Shown piece after piece: positions 54,081-62,277 of a DNA stretch of 64,000 nucleotides (position 1 is the first letter of the stretch; every line of letters starts with the position of its first letter). A program made the position numbers and the translations under genes. This stretch comes from Paracandidimonas soli (GTDB lineage: Bacteria > Pseudomonadota > Gammaproteobacteria > Burkholderiales > Burkholderiaceae_B). The DNA is taken from contig NZ_SMBX01000007.1 in NCBI RefSeq assembly GCF_004342005.1, forward strand, positions 121,831-185,830, given 5' to 3'. The notes below the pieces were generated by a model. The model worked only from the letters and a program-made list of their open reading frames with translations. It made no database searches and was not told where the DNA came from.

Positions 54081-55091
54081 TCAATCCAGGTGGATGTTGG
54101 CCTCCCTGATGACCGGCCCCCAGCGTTTGCCTTCGTTCACGATGAAGGCCTGGAATTCGGCGGGATTCATGACCGGATGCATATCGACGCCGAGCTCGCG
54201 CAATGCTTTGGGCAGCGGCTCGCCCTGGAGCAGCTTCGCGACGGCGGCATTCAGGACATCGATGACATCTTCCGGCGTGCCTGCCGGCGCGACCAGGCCG
54301 AACCAGTTGGCCACGTCCACGTTGTAGCCCTGCTCTTTCAAGGTCGGCACATCCGGCAGCAGCCAGGCGCGCTCGGCCGTCGTGGTGGCCAGTACTTTCA
54401 CGCGTCCGTCCTTGCTGAAGGATTCGGCGCGCGCCGCCGGCAGCACCATGAAGTCCACCTGATCACCCATCAGCGCCGTCACCGCGGGCGCTTCGCCCTG
54501 GAAGGGAATGTGCAGGATGTCGACTTTGGCCTGTTTCTTCACCATTTCCATGATGATCTGCGAAGAGCTGCCGATCCCCCAGCTCGCATTGGTCAGCTTT
54601 CCTGGAGATTTCTGCGCCAGCTCGACCGCTTCCTTCATGGTGGAGGCCGGAATGCCAGAGCGCACCGTCACGGTGAACGGATTGATCGCAAAAGGCGCCA
54701 CCGCCACGAAATCCTTGATTGGGTCATATGGCAGCTTCGAGTAAATATAGGGATTGATGGCATGCGTCTCGGCGGTCGCCAGGAACAGCGTATAGCCATC
54801 GGGGGCCGACTTTGCAACGTAATCCGCGCCGATCAGCCCGTTGGCGCCAGGACGGTTTTCCACGACGACAGGCACGGACATGCTCTCGCTCAGCTGCTTG
54901 GCCAGGATGCGTCCGGCGGCATCCGTGACGCCGCCTGCCGGCCAGGGGATGACCATCTTGATCGGCTTATTGCCCGGATAGGCCTGGGCGCCCGCCGTGG
55001 CCGGGAAGCCGCTCAGCCCCATCATGACGCCGGCCAGCAGGCCGCCGAACGCTTTCTTGAAATACCGATGCTGCCAGCTTGATGTCCTCAT
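54081..55091 (-). CDS. Bug-family periplasmic solute receptor
   Basis: A 336-residue exported receptor. A long signal peptide (FKKAFGGLLAGVMMGLSG in its core, cleavage after AGAQA) precedes KPIKMVIPWPAGGVTDAAGR. VVVENRPGANGLIGA, SAPDGYTLFLAT and NASWGIGSSSQIIM are the lobe motifs. It is the first gene of the leftward group with the SDR and isochorismatase-like genes in the repeat-bounded cassette, downstream of a LysR gene on the same strand. Confidence 0.92.
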   Translation of the reverse strand: MRTSSWQHRYFKKAFGGLLAGVMMGLSGFPATAGAQAYPGNKPIKMVIPWPAGGVTDAAGRILAKQLSESMSVPVVVENRPGANGLIGADYVAKSAPDGYTLFLATAETHAINPYIYSKLPYDPIKDFVAVAPFAINPFTVTVRSGIPASTMKEAVELAQKSPGKLTNASWGIGSSSQIIMEMVKKQAKVDILHIPFQGEAPAVTALMGDQVDFMVLPAARAESFSKDGRVKVLATTTAERAWLLPDVPTLKEQGYNVDVANWFGLVAPAGTPEDVIDVLNAAVAKLLQGEPLPKALRELGVDMHPVMNPAEFQAFIVNEGKRWGPVIREANIHLD

Positions 55092-55183
55092 CGCATGTCT
55101 CCAGATTCTGATGGTTTTATGGATATGCGAGGATTCTGCTCTTGCGGAATCCGGCGATCAAGGCCGAGAAGATCAAGACACTC

Positions 55184-56122
55184 TTACGTTTTTCGTACGA
55201 ATGGCGCAGGTGGGGATATCGGATCGGCGGCATAGTCCTGGCCGAACTCGCGATCCAGGAAGTCGATGAAGCGGCGCACCTTGAGCGACAGGTGGCGCCG
55301 GCTGGGATAGACGATCCAGAGATAAGGATCGACGGAGTGCAGCTCCGGCAGGACGCGCACCAGGCGGCCCGACGCGAGTTCTTCCTCGAGCGTGAACAAT
55401 GGACCCAGCATGATGCCTCCGCCGGCGATTGCCACCATGCGCAGCGTATTGGTGTCGTTGGCGCGCACATCGCCGCACACTTCCACCGAATACTGGCTGC
55501 CGTTGCCGTCCTTCAGCTTCCACTCGACCTGCTCGGCCGCATGGGCGTAGACAAGGCAGTTGTGATCGGCCAGGTCCGCATGCGTCCGGGGCTCGCCCTC
55601 GCGCCGCAGATACTCGGGAGATGCGCAAAGAATGCGCTCCAGATACCGCAAGGGTTTGGCGACGACGGAGTTGCTTGTAGGCCGTTCGATCTGCAGGGCG
55701 ATATCGTAGCCCTCCTCGATCAGGTCGACGCAGCGCTCCGTCACATTGACCTGGACGTTCAGGAACGGGTGCTGCCGCAGGAAGGACGAAAGCACAGGGG
55801 CGATCTTGCGCACCCAGAACTGCGTGGTGGAACTGATGCGCAGCGTCCCCCGGGGCTGATTGTTCTCGGCCTGGATCAACTGGGTCAGCTCATCGATCTC
55901 GTCCAGCGAGCGGGTCAGGCGTTCGAGGCACAACATGCCGCTTTCGGTCAGCCTGAGCTTGCGGGTCGTGCGCTGGAACAGGCGGCAGCCCAGGGCTTCC
56001 TCCAGGTCGCTGACGTGGCGGGAGATGGTTGCGCTGGATGTCGCCAGGCGTTCGGCCGCCTTGGCCAGGCTTCCGGTCTCCGCGACGCACACGAAGCTCC
56101 TTGCGGCTTGAAAGAGGTTCAT
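55184..56122 (-). CDS. LysR-family transcriptional regulator
   Basis: About 312 residues from the ATG at 56122 (MNLFQAARSFVCVAETGSLA). AAGAGG occurs only inside the gene, so the ribosome site is weak. The HTH reads AERLATSSATISRHVSDLEE and RTTRKLRLTESG. The effector domain includes GTLRISSTTQFWVRKIAPVL. It is divergent from the TcuA-like flavoenzyme gene and upstream of the Bug-SDR-hydrolase group, and probably controls both arms of the cassette. Confidence 0.92.
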   Translation of the reverse strand: MNLFQAARSFVCVAETGSLAKAAERLATSSATISRHVSDLEEALGCRLFQRTTRKLRLTESGMLCLERLTRSLDEIDELTQLIQAENNQPRGTLRISSTTQFWVRKIAPVLSSFLRQHPFLNVQVNVTERCVDLIEEGYDIALQIERPTSNSVVAKPLRYLERILCASPEYLRREGEPRTHADLADHNCLVYAHAAEQVEWKLKDGNGSQYSVEVCGDVRANDTNTLRMVAIAGGGIMLGPLFTLEEELASGRLVRVLPELHSVDPYLWIVYPSRRHLSLKVRRFIDFLDREFGQDYAADPISPPAPFVRKT

Positions 56123-56307
56123 TGTTGCATTTTCCGTAAGATTGACTTGTAGCTTATCAGCTTTCCCCTTCCCCCCTCGCTCACTAGAATTTTCCCTGGA
56201 TCGCACTGCCGCATGGGCGGCAGCGCACAGGCCGGGACAATGCACAAGAACGATACCGCGTCCCGGCGGATGAAGCACACCATGCTCACACCGCAGAGGA
56301 GGAAATC

Positions 56308-57753
56308 ATGAGTGAAGCATTCGAATTCGATGTCGTCGTCGTTGGCCATGGCATTGCAGGTTTGTGCGCGGCCGTTTCCGCCATGGAAAGAGGAAAGAAG
56401 GTCGCCGTGCTGGAGCGAGCGCCCGAGGATGACAGCGGCGGCTGCACACGCTACACCGAAGCCTATCTGCGCCTGAAATCGGAGGACGAGCTATCCGATG
56501 ATTTCGAAGAGATCCTGGCGCAATGCGGCGTATCCAGCGCCTCTCCGAACATCGTCCAGGCCATGGCTCAGGCGCCTGAACAGTGGTCGGGCGTCGTGCG
56601 CAGCAGCGCGGTGACCGATCCCGACTTCATCGCGACATTCGCACGGGAAACCATACCCACCATCCAGTGGCTGAAAGACAAGGGCATACGCTTCATCGCC
56701 ACGCATTTGCCTCATATCACGTTGCGTGACCATACGCCGATGATAGTGCCCAGCGGAGGCGGCCTGGCCATGCAGGAAGCATTGCTGGCCAGCGCGGTCA
56801 AGGGCGGAGTATCGTTCTTCTACGAGACGGCCGCGCGCGGCCTGATGCAGGACGCGCAAGGGAAAATCACGGGCGTCGAGGCCGTGAGCAGGAACAATCG
56901 CCCGATGCAATTCCATGCAGGATCCGTTGTCCTGGCCTGCGGCGGCTTCGAAGGCAATCCCGAAATGCTGGCACGCTATATGGGCCAGGGCGCCACCAAT
57001 ATCCGCCCGGTCGCGCCGGGATGCCATTTCAACCTGGGAGATGGCATCGAGATGGCGAAAGCCGCCGGCGCGGCGCTCAGCGGTGACTACAACACCTATC
57101 ACGCCACCCCGATCGACGAGCGCTCCGGGCGCCCCGAGGCCAAGATGCTGGTGTTTCCATACGGCATCGTGGTGAACCGCCAAGGCTACCGGTTCATCGA
57201 CGAGGCTCCCGGCGCGAGCTATGAAACGTTCGATCGGTTCTGCCATGCGGTACAGGCCCAGGAAGACGGCGTGGGCTATGCCGTCTACGACGCGAAGATG
57301 GGCGACATCCCGAATTACGAGCGCGCGATCTTCAGCGACAAGCCGCCGATTACGGCAGGTACGCTGGAAGGACTGGCGCGGGAACTGGGCATTCCGGAAC
57401 AGAATTTCCTCGAAACCGTGGAGCAATACAATGCGGCCTGCCAGCCGGGCGACTTCCATGCCGAGTATCCCGATGGCTTGCGGACGCATGGACTGACGCC
57501 GCGCAAGTCGAACTGGGCCCGTCCCATCGACACCGGCCCGTTCCACGCCTATCCTCTAATTTCTTCGAGCATCATCACGCTGGGGGGCATCAAGACCGAC
57601 GCAAGTGCGCGCGTGCTCAACACCGAGGGCGATCCCATCCCCAATCTGTACGCGGCAGGGGCGGTGGTCGGCATGTTCTATCGCAAGTATGCCGCCGCGA
57701 CATCGGTACTGCGCGGCGCCGTCTTCGGAAGAATTGCTGGCGCGCAGGTGTAA
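56308..57753 (+). CDS. FAD-dependent dehydrogenase, TcuA/fumarate reductase-like
   Basis: A 481-residue flavoprotein. The FAD motif is FDVVVVGHGIAGLCAAVSAM. The following segment GGCTRYTEAYLRL parallels the GGNSRxT of tricarballylate dehydrogenase TcuA. SVVLACGGFEGNPEML, YNTYHATPIDERSGRPEAKM, FPYGIVVNRQGYRFIDEAPG and LYAAGAVVGMFYRKYAAATS are typical of that branch. GGAGGAAATC precedes the ATG. It probably oxidises a carboxylate such as a tricarballylate-like compound to an unsaturated acid. It is divergent from the LysR gene and ends 59 nt before the right-hand 58-bp repeat. Confidence 0.88.
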   Translation: MSEAFEFDVVVVGHGIAGLCAAVSAMERGKKVAVLERAPEDDSGGCTRYTEAYLRLKSEDELSDDFEEILAQCGVSSASPNIVQAMAQAPEQWSGVVRSSAVTDPDFIATFARETIPTIQWLKDKGIRFIATHLPHITLRDHTPMIVPSGGGLAMQEALLASAVKGGVSFFYETAARGLMQDAQGKITGVEAVSRNNRPMQFHAGSVVLACGGFEGNPEMLARYMGQGATNIRPVAPGCHFNLGDGIEMAKAAGAALSGDYNTYHATPIDERSGRPEAKMLVFPYGIVVNRQGYRFIDEAPGASYETFDRFCHAVQAQEDGVGYAVYDAKMGDIPNYERAIFSDKPPITAGTLEGLARELGIPEQNFLETVEQYNAACQPGDFHAEYPDGLRTHGLTPRKSNWARPIDTGPFHAYPLISSSIITLGGIKTDASARVLNTEGDPIPNLYAAGAVVGMFYRKYAAATSVLRGAVFGRIAGAQV

Positions 57754-57812
57754 GCGGGAAGCCGTGCTGCGACGGTGCAGCCCGCGGCGGATGGCCGGCC
57801 CGGGCTCCCGCT

Positions 57813-57870
57813 CTACCGGCGCGCCACCCCCAGCTTGCCCAGGTTCTCCACCATGTCCTCCGCCGATGTC
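57813..57870. repeat. 58-bp direct repeat, right copy
   Basis: The peroxiredoxin stop codon and final 18 codons plus one further base triplet, identical to 52491-52548 in the same orientation. This copy is part of the intact gene, so it is the original or reconstituted end of the target. Confidence 0.85.
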
Positions 57871-58334
57871 GGCGGATTGATGTCGGTGTCTATTTTGAGA
57901 ATGCGGCCATCCTTGCCGATATAGAACGTCCGGCGCTTCGCAAGCCCGCTCAGGCCAAGCACGCCATAGGCCTTGGCCACGGACTTGTCCTCATCGCTTA
58001 GCAGGGGAAAGTCGGCGCCGGTTTCCTCGGCAAAGCCTTTGTTCTTGACCAGCGGGTCGACGCTGGCCATGAAATAGGTCACGTCGTACTGGCGGATGAG
58101 TTCCCCGTTCTCGGCCAGCGACTTGCATTCGATGGTGCAGCCCGAGGTGTAGGCCTTGGGAAACCAGGCCAGCACCACGGCCTGCTTGCCCCGGTAGTCC
58201 GACAGGCGATGCGTCTTTCCGTCCGATCCGGGCAGGCTGAAATCGGGCGCCATGTCGCCCGCCTCCAGCGCGCCGGCGGACCAGGGAAACGCAAGCAGCA
58301 TGCAGGGGAAAATACGTTTGAATCGCTTCAGCAT
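57813..58334 (-). CDS. Exported peroxiredoxin (AhpC/TSA, Bcp-like)
   Basis: A 173-residue thiol peroxidase with a signal peptide ([20 protein letters not shown], then GALEAG), so probably periplasmic. [20 protein letters not shown] and the peroxidatic Cys in [12 protein letters not shown] (second Cys five residues later, Bcp style) are followed by [20 protein letters not shown] and [12 protein letters not shown]. It reduces hydroperoxides. The last 58 bp, including the stop codon, are duplicated at 52491-52548. That makes this 3' end the apparent insertion point of the 52.5-57.8 kb cassette. Confidence 0.92.
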   Translation of the reverse strand: MLKRFKRIFPCMLLAFPWSAGALEAGDMAPDFSLPGSDGKTHRLSDYRGKQAVVLAWFPKAYTSGCTIECKSLAENGELIRQYDVTYFMASVDPLVKNKGFAEETGADFPLLSDEDKSVAKAYGVLGLSGLAKRRTFYIGKDGRILKIDTDINPPTSAEDMVENLGKLGVARR

Positions 58335-58362
58335 GGTGAATCTCCTGTCAGGATATGCCGGA

Positions 58363-58734
58363 CTAACTGCAACCGCCCCCGCAGCAGCCGGTTGCGGCAG
58401 CGCCTTGCCGCCATTTCACATACGCATCCTTGGCCCGCTCCACGATGAGCGGAACCGTCGGCTTGCCCTCGGCATCCACCCTGACCACCACGATGCCGCA
58501 CTGGCAGCCTTCGACGTTGTCGGGATCGGACCAGAACTCCCGCATCTGGGCCGCCGTGAACAGCTTTCCATGCCGTTCCGCGTGGCTTCTCCTGGTCGTG
58601 GGAGACAAGGCCGACAGATGCATATAAAGGCAATCGAGGCCATATTGCGCCGCCGCTTGTTCAGAATCTTCGAGCTTTCGCATACGCGCGACATGCCGCT
58701 CTTCCGATGCGGCAGCCTCCGAATCTTTGCTCAT
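58363..58734 (-). CDS. Phage minor-head (MuF-like) C-terminal fragment
   Basis: A 123-residue protein. [40 protein letters not shown] and [14 protein letters not shown] resemble the C-terminal end of phage head-morphogenesis proteins (RHG, a DPxN-C-C pair and a final basic helix). Such proteins are normally 250-400 residues, so this is a remnant or a free-standing C-terminal domain. It ends in a Cys cluster (CCGGGCS) that could bind metal. It lies outside the attachment site of the prophage to the right and is probably an older phage trace. Confidence 0.5.
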   Translation of the reverse strand: MSKDSEAAASEERHVARMRKLEDSEQAAAQYGLDCLYMHLSALSPTTRRSHAERHGKLFTAAQMREFWSDPDNVEGCQCGIVVVRVDAEGKPTVPLIVERAKDAYVKWRQGAAATGCCGGGCS

Positions 58735-58821
58735 CGATGATCACCTTTCTTTGGATTGGACAACCTGATGGCTTTTGCGTTCAGTACCATCATAAACGTT
58801 CGTAGCATACTATTTGGCGTA

Positions 58822-59031
58822 TTACTCGATTTCGCGAATCCAGTTGATCTGGTCATCTTCCTCGGGCGGACGCCAGTCGCTTCCGTATGCGAGATAGATG
58901 CGTAGCCGACGGTCGGACTGCATGCCGCCCCGGGCAAGGCTGAAAATCACCGTCAACACCCGGTCACCTGCCCGATAGCCGTTGCCGACCTCCGTGCCAG
59001 CGGCAAGGATGGAAAGGCTCTCACGCCGAGC
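58822..59031 (-). pseudogene. C-terminal remnant of an unidentified protein
   Basis: A frame open from a TAG at 59032-59034 to a TAA at 58822-58824 with no usable start. It reads through LAAGTEVGNGYRAGDRVLTV, IFSLARGGMQSDRRLRIYLA and YGSDWRPPEEDDQINWIRE. The protein-like composition (mixed hydrophobic strands, acidic end) suggests a real gene end that lost its 5' part next to the tRNA site. The family is not recognised; phage or island debris is likely from the location. Confidence 0.45.
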
Positions 59032-59154
59032 CTATGGGTTCAGGAATTTTGGGAATTACCGCATGAGGGTCTTGGCCCTCAGTGCGGCTGGAATGGTGTC
59101 ATTAACCGAGTGTAATGAATGTCCGTTCCCCGATAATGGGCTAGAGCCAAAGAA

Positions 59155-59181
59155 AATGGCTTAGCCAGAGGCTAAGCCATT
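59155..59181 (-). terminator. Intrinsic terminator downstream of the tRNA remnant
   Basis: A perfect 12-bp stem (AATGGCTTAGCC and GGCTAAGCCATT, 3-nt loop). On the minus strand it is followed by TTTTCTTT. It begins nine bases after the CCA end of the tRNA half, as expected for the native terminator of a leftward tRNA gene. Confidence 0.75.
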
Positions 59182-59189
59182 GATATATC

Positions 59190-59233
59190 TGGTGCCGGCT
59201 AACGGATTCGAACTGTTGACCTTCGCATTACAA
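59190..59233 (-). other. tRNA-Thr(TGT) 3'-half remnant, probable prophage attachment site
   Basis: Read on the minus strand, the segment holds the anticodon loop (CTTGTAA at its upstream edge), half of the anticodon stem, a 5-nt variable region, a T arm with TTCGAAT, an AGCCGGC acceptor strand, discriminator A and CCA. No matching 5' half follows upstream; sequence right of about 59240 has no D arm. One T-stem pair is A-C, so the copy is slightly degenerate. A tRNA cut at the anticodon is the usual crossover product of tyrosine-recombinase elements. The rest of 59234-59402 shows only an 8-bp inverted repeat (AAAGCGCA at 59263, TGCGCTTT at 59313). Confidence 0.7.
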
Positions 59234-59402
59234 GTGCTGGCGTCTGAAAATAGATGAAAATTAAAGCGCAGTCATATCAACGACTTGCAGTGATAGCCTA
59301 CCATCAATCGGCTGCGCTTTCTCGCCTTTTTGCATCAATTTTCAGGCATGCAAGTCAAGATTTGGTCAGTCGATGCCATAGCCATTCTTGATGCGCATCG
59401 AT

Positions 59403-60350
59403 CTAATCATAGATATGCCTCACAAAAATTGATTTCGGAACCATCTTACCGGATCTTCCGTCTTGCCTTCTAACAAGAGCAACATCTGCAGTTACCTGCT
59501 TACTAGCGCGGCCAAAAAGTTGTACTGGACTCAAGGCTGGATCCAACTCGATCGGAAGTCGCTCCGTCTCCCCTTGAATTGCGCCGGCCCAACCCGAGGA
59601 TACTTGATCCATGTCCCCGGCCCTGATCAGCAGCGTGGCCTTTTCGTATTCAACAACATCCGAAATTGGCTCTATGTTGACCACCTCTGGTGTTTCCGCA
59701 ATCGCTAAAGGAGTGATAGAAAGCTCGCTCATATCATCAAGAACAATAGATGCCTGATTGTCCTGTCTTGCTGGCTTCACAAACTTTACAGCCGCTTTGG
59801 CAAAATCCTTCTTATCCAGAATCGAAGATTCGATTAGGGAGCGGAACCCATCTGGGGACATCCCAACCTCACCAGCGCCAATGTTGATGATCACATTATG
59901 GTTGGCGGTGATGTTGGGCGCAGGCTCTTGCAAAGCCTTACTTGCAAATAGCAATCCTGTACCAATAAACCCAGCGATGAGTATTGTTATCAAGGAACCT
60001 TTCAACATGGGCTTTCCGTCCAATGTCTTTCGTATTTTGTCCAGAAAAGAATCCAGCTCCTCCTCAGACTTAAAGAATAGCTTAATGAGGATTTTTTCTT
60101 TCAGACTTCCAGATTCAATCCGCTCTACATATATGTGAGAGTCTGCAATCGAGATTTCTGTTACGCGCTCGATTGCACGAGGCAAACTCCGGAGCATTCG
60201 CTCAATACCTTGCAGAGCCTCTATAACATCTGCGATGGGAACAGGCTCTTTCGTACTGTAATAAAACTCGTGCTCAGCCGTGTAGACAAACTTGGGCAAT
60301 TCCGACATGAGATTTTTCATTTTGGAAGTTATGTTGCATAACTTTACCAT
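59403..60350 (-). CDS. Prophage-borne membrane protein of unknown function
   Basis: A 315-residue protein that I do not recognise. An N-terminal soluble part of about 115 residues contains YVERIESGSLKEKILIKLFF. One transmembrane helix follows (LITILIAGFIGTGLLFASKA, about residues 118-137), then a C-terminal part of about 170 residues with GAGEVGMSPDGFRSLIE and an acidic middle. The DNA is clearly more AT-rich than the neighbours. It lies between the attachment site and the lysis genes, the usual place for accessory (moron) genes, so a lysogenic-conversion or defence role is possible but unproven. Alternative starts at residues 11 and 15 cannot be excluded. Confidence 0.65.
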   Translation of the reverse strand: MVKLCNITSKMKNLMSELPKFVYTAEHEFYYSTKEPVPIADVIEALQGIERMLRSLPRAIERVTEISIADSHIYVERIESGSLKEKILIKLFFKSEEELDSFLDKIRKTLDGKPMLKGSLITILIAGFIGTGLLFASKALQEPAPNITANHNVIINIGAGEVGMSPDGFRSLIESSILDKKDFAKAAVKFVKPARQDNQASIVLDDMSELSITPLAIAETPEVVNIEPISDVVEYEKATLLIRAGDMDQVSSGWAGAIQGETERLPIELDPALSPVQLFGRASKQVTADVALVRRQDGRSGKMVPKSIFVRHIYD

Positions 60351-60388
60351 TTAGAGAAATATCTAGCGAACCCATGATAGTAATCATC

Positions 60389-60652
60389 CTACTGACACGC
60401 CGCCACAGCAGCCTCTAGGCGTCGTTCATATACCTCACGCTGCCCCAGCTCGACGACAGCCGCTCTGGCCCACTCATAGTCGCCAGCATCAGCCGGCAGA
60501 ACATCCAGCGCCCATACCGGCCGCATGATTTCTGCCGTCCTGCACGGCACTGACACCGGCACTTCGACGCGCTCGGTCCTGACGACGATCTGCGGTTGCG
60601 TAGCACAACCAGCAAGGACTAGGACGACCGCAGCGCATAAGATCCTGATCAT
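60389..60652 (-). CDS. Outer-membrane spanin (Rz1-like lipoprotein)
   Basis: An 87-residue lipoprotein. The lipobox is LVLAGCATQ with the acylated Cys at about residue 16. A short conserved CRTAEIMRPVWALD follows, as in Rz1/LysC-type spanins of phages of Gram-negative bacteria. It would connect to the inner-membrane spanin encoded upstream and disrupt the outer membrane at lysis. The start overlaps the Rz-like stop by four bases instead of being nested inside that gene. Confidence 0.75.
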   Translation of the reverse strand: MIRILCAAVVLVLAGCATQPQIVVRTERVEVPVSVPCRTAEIMRPVWALDVLPADAGDYEWARAAVVELGQREVYERRLEAAVAACQ

Positions 60653-61056
60653 CGCCCTCTCCCCCGCATGTATTCGCGCCGCAGGTCGCTAATAGCAGCG
60701 CAAGCCCCGCCTGGTGCTGGCGGGCGATCTCGCCAGTATGCGAGCTCGGACTCCAGCCCGACAATTTCCTGCTCAGCCTGTGCCTGCGCATCTTGCGCGG
60801 CTTTTGCCCTATCGTCGGCCTCCCTGCGCAGCTCCACGACCGCCTTGCGCGCGTCGGCAACGTCGCGCTCGGCTTGCTGGTTGGCGCTGGCCAGGGCATC
60901 GATCCGTATCTGTGCTGTCCGCAGGTCGGCATCTCTAACCTCCAGGCGCAGGTCCATCACATACCAGATTGCCAACGCCCCGGCCACCACGCCGCCGGCC
61001 AGAGTCAGTGCGTATCCCCGCCATCCCGTGAGCGCCTTGATCACACGCTCGCTCAT
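60649..61056 (-). CDS. Inner-membrane spanin (Rz-like)
   Basis: About 135 residues from the ATG at 61056. One N-terminal membrane helix (YALTLAGGVVAGALAIWYVM) is followed by a long Ala/Glu/Gln-rich periplasmic coiled coil (IDALASANQQAERDVADARK, then AAQDAQAQAEQEIVGLESEL). This is the Rz architecture. It overlaps the endolysin gene by one base (TGATG) and the Rz1-like gene by four. Confidence 0.8.
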   Translation of the reverse strand: MSERVIKALTGWRGYALTLAGGVVAGALAIWYVMDLRLEVRDADLRTAQIRIDALASANQQAERDVADARKAVVELRREADDRAKAAQDAQAQAEQEIVGLESELAYWRDRPPAPGGACAAISDLRREYMRGRGR

Positions 61057-61583
61057 CACGATACCTCCCGCAGCGCCTGACCGTAGTAGCCAGCCCATTT
61101 CCGGCGCAGCCCAGCCCGCTGCGCTGGCGTACCGCGAGTCCATGCGCCAGGCCGCCACGTGCGCAGGTACATCTGCCACGCGCCCTCGACATCACCCAGC
61201 GCCGGCAGACGACCGGCGTCCGTCCACATCAGCAGCCTGGCGAACGCAGCCGCCAGCACATCGTCATCGGCCAACGCCGGCCAGACTGCTGCCGCGACCG
61301 GCTCCACACCTCGGATCGCGCACACTCTGTGCGCATGCTCACGGCTGGCCGGATGTGTCAGCGCCCCGCGCACGCCGCCGCCACGCTCGAACTGCCACAG
61401 CCCGCGGGCGGGCCCTCGCACCTCCGGACGGCGCACATCAATGACCTGCCACCGATGACGGAAATCCGCCTCCTGGCCGCAGATAGCCAGCATGATGCAA
61501 ACGGCCGCAGCGGAGTCCATGCGGTCCGGCAACAATGTCATGGCGGGATCAATAGCGCCGATAACGACATCCCGGATGCTCAT
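61056..61583 (-). CDS. Phage endolysin-like protein
   Basis: A 175-residue protein similar in layout to small lysozyme-like lysins of beta- and gammaproteobacterial phages: a candidate catalytic Glu in MLAICGQEADFRHRWQ near residue 38, then GPARGLWQFERGGGVRGALT and a C-terminal YLRTWRPGAWTRG. No signal peptide is present, so export would depend on the holin. The position between holin-like and spanin genes supports the role. Confidence 0.72.
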   Translation of the reverse strand: MSIRDVVIGAIDPAMTLLPDRMDSAAAVCIMLAICGQEADFRHRWQVIDVRRPEVRGPARGLWQFERGGGVRGALTHPASREHAHRVCAIRGVEPVAAAVWPALADDDVLAAAFARLLMWTDAGRLPALGDVEGAWQMYLRTWRPGAWTRGTPAQRAGLRRKWAGYYGQALREVS

Positions 61584-61837
61584 GACGACCTCCCGAGCAG
61601 GCAGGCCACATTTCCACGAGAACGCCAGGCCAGGGCAGCCAACCCCATTGCCACGACCGCCTCAGACCAGTGAGCCGGTTGATTATCCACGGCCACCAGG
61701 ACAGCCCTTGAGAACGCGCCGGTCATCAAAAAATACGCACCCAGCGAAACCCAGAACCGATATCGAGCGCCATTGCGTCGGTAGCAGATCAGCCTGCCTG
61801 CCACGAACAACCACGACAGAACCAGAATGAGTTCCAT
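61580..61837 (-). CDS. Small membrane protein, holin-like
   Basis: An 85-residue protein with two or three membrane segments (LILVLSWLFVAGRLICY, FWVSLGAYFLMTGAFSRAVL, AVVAMGLAALAW) and a short basic end. Size, topology and its place in the lysis cassette fit a phage holin. Its stop overlaps the endolysin start (ATGA). Confidence 0.65.
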   Translation of the reverse strand: MELILVLSWLFVAGRLICYRRNGARYRFWVSLGAYFLMTGAFSRAVLVAVDNQPAHWSEAVVAMGLAALAWRSRGNVACLLGRSS

Positions 61838-61838
61838 A

Positions 61839-62189
61839 TCAGCCTCCCCTGCGAATGCGTGAGATCAGGTCTGCCAGATCAAGCGTCCTGACTCGATCTA
61901 TCACCATGACAGTCGCCGTGACGATCAGCGCAGAGACAATGAACGAGCCAGCCGTGACGCTGCGAAACGGCAGAAACTCCGTGATGTCTGGCCCGAGCAG
62001 ATACCCCAGCAAGAGCGACAGCGCCATGTACGCGAATTTGCGCCACATCACGGAATCCGTGCTGCTGAGCGCAAACACCGCTGCCCCCGCGAATGCGCCG
62101 ATTAGCGCGTCCCCGTTGATAATCGGCAGTGCAGAAAGCACCCCCACTATTGCAGCAGTCACCGCTGCATCCGTTGCCTGCGTCTGCAT
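61839..62189 (-). CDS. Small membrane protein, holin/antiholin candidate
   Basis: About 116 residues from the ATG at 62189 (AGGAG upstream). Four hydrophobic stretches are visible (AAIVGVLSALPIINGDALIG, AGAAVFALSS, FAYMALSLLLGYLLG, SFIVSALIVTATVMVI) before a basic tail. It is the first gene of the leftward lysis cassette, one base before the second holin-like gene. The pair may form holin and antiholin. Confidence 0.6.
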   Translation of the reverse strand: MQTQATDAAVTAAIVGVLSALPIINGDALIGAFAGAAVFALSSTDSVMWRKFAYMALSLLLGYLLGPDITEFLPFRSVTAGSFIVSALIVTATVMVIDRVRTLDLADLISRIRRGG

Positions 62190-62210
62190 CTCATCTCCTA
62201 TGACAGGCGT

Positions 62211-62232
62211 AAAAAAAACCCGCCGCAGCGGG
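62211..62232 (-). terminator. Intrinsic terminator (leftward)
   Basis: On the minus strand a CCCGC-TGCG-GCGGG hairpin is followed by eight T residues. It lies just upstream of the lysis cassette and would stop leftward transcripts that enter antisense to the recombinase gene. The lysis genes therefore probably need their own promoter between 62190 and 62210 or read-through. Confidence 0.75.
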
Positions 62233-62277
62233 AGTGTTAAAAGGGTCGGTTTTGAAAAACAGAAAGGACCGAATGAA

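Noticed and set aside
58731..58937. A 68-codon minus-strand frame
   Set aside because: No family features, and it overlaps a better protein-like remnant in another frame.
61855..62277. A 141-codon N-terminal extension of the recombinase
   Set aside because: It is antisense to a holin-like gene, crosses the terminator and lacks family similarity; the ATG at 62278 has a good ribosome site.
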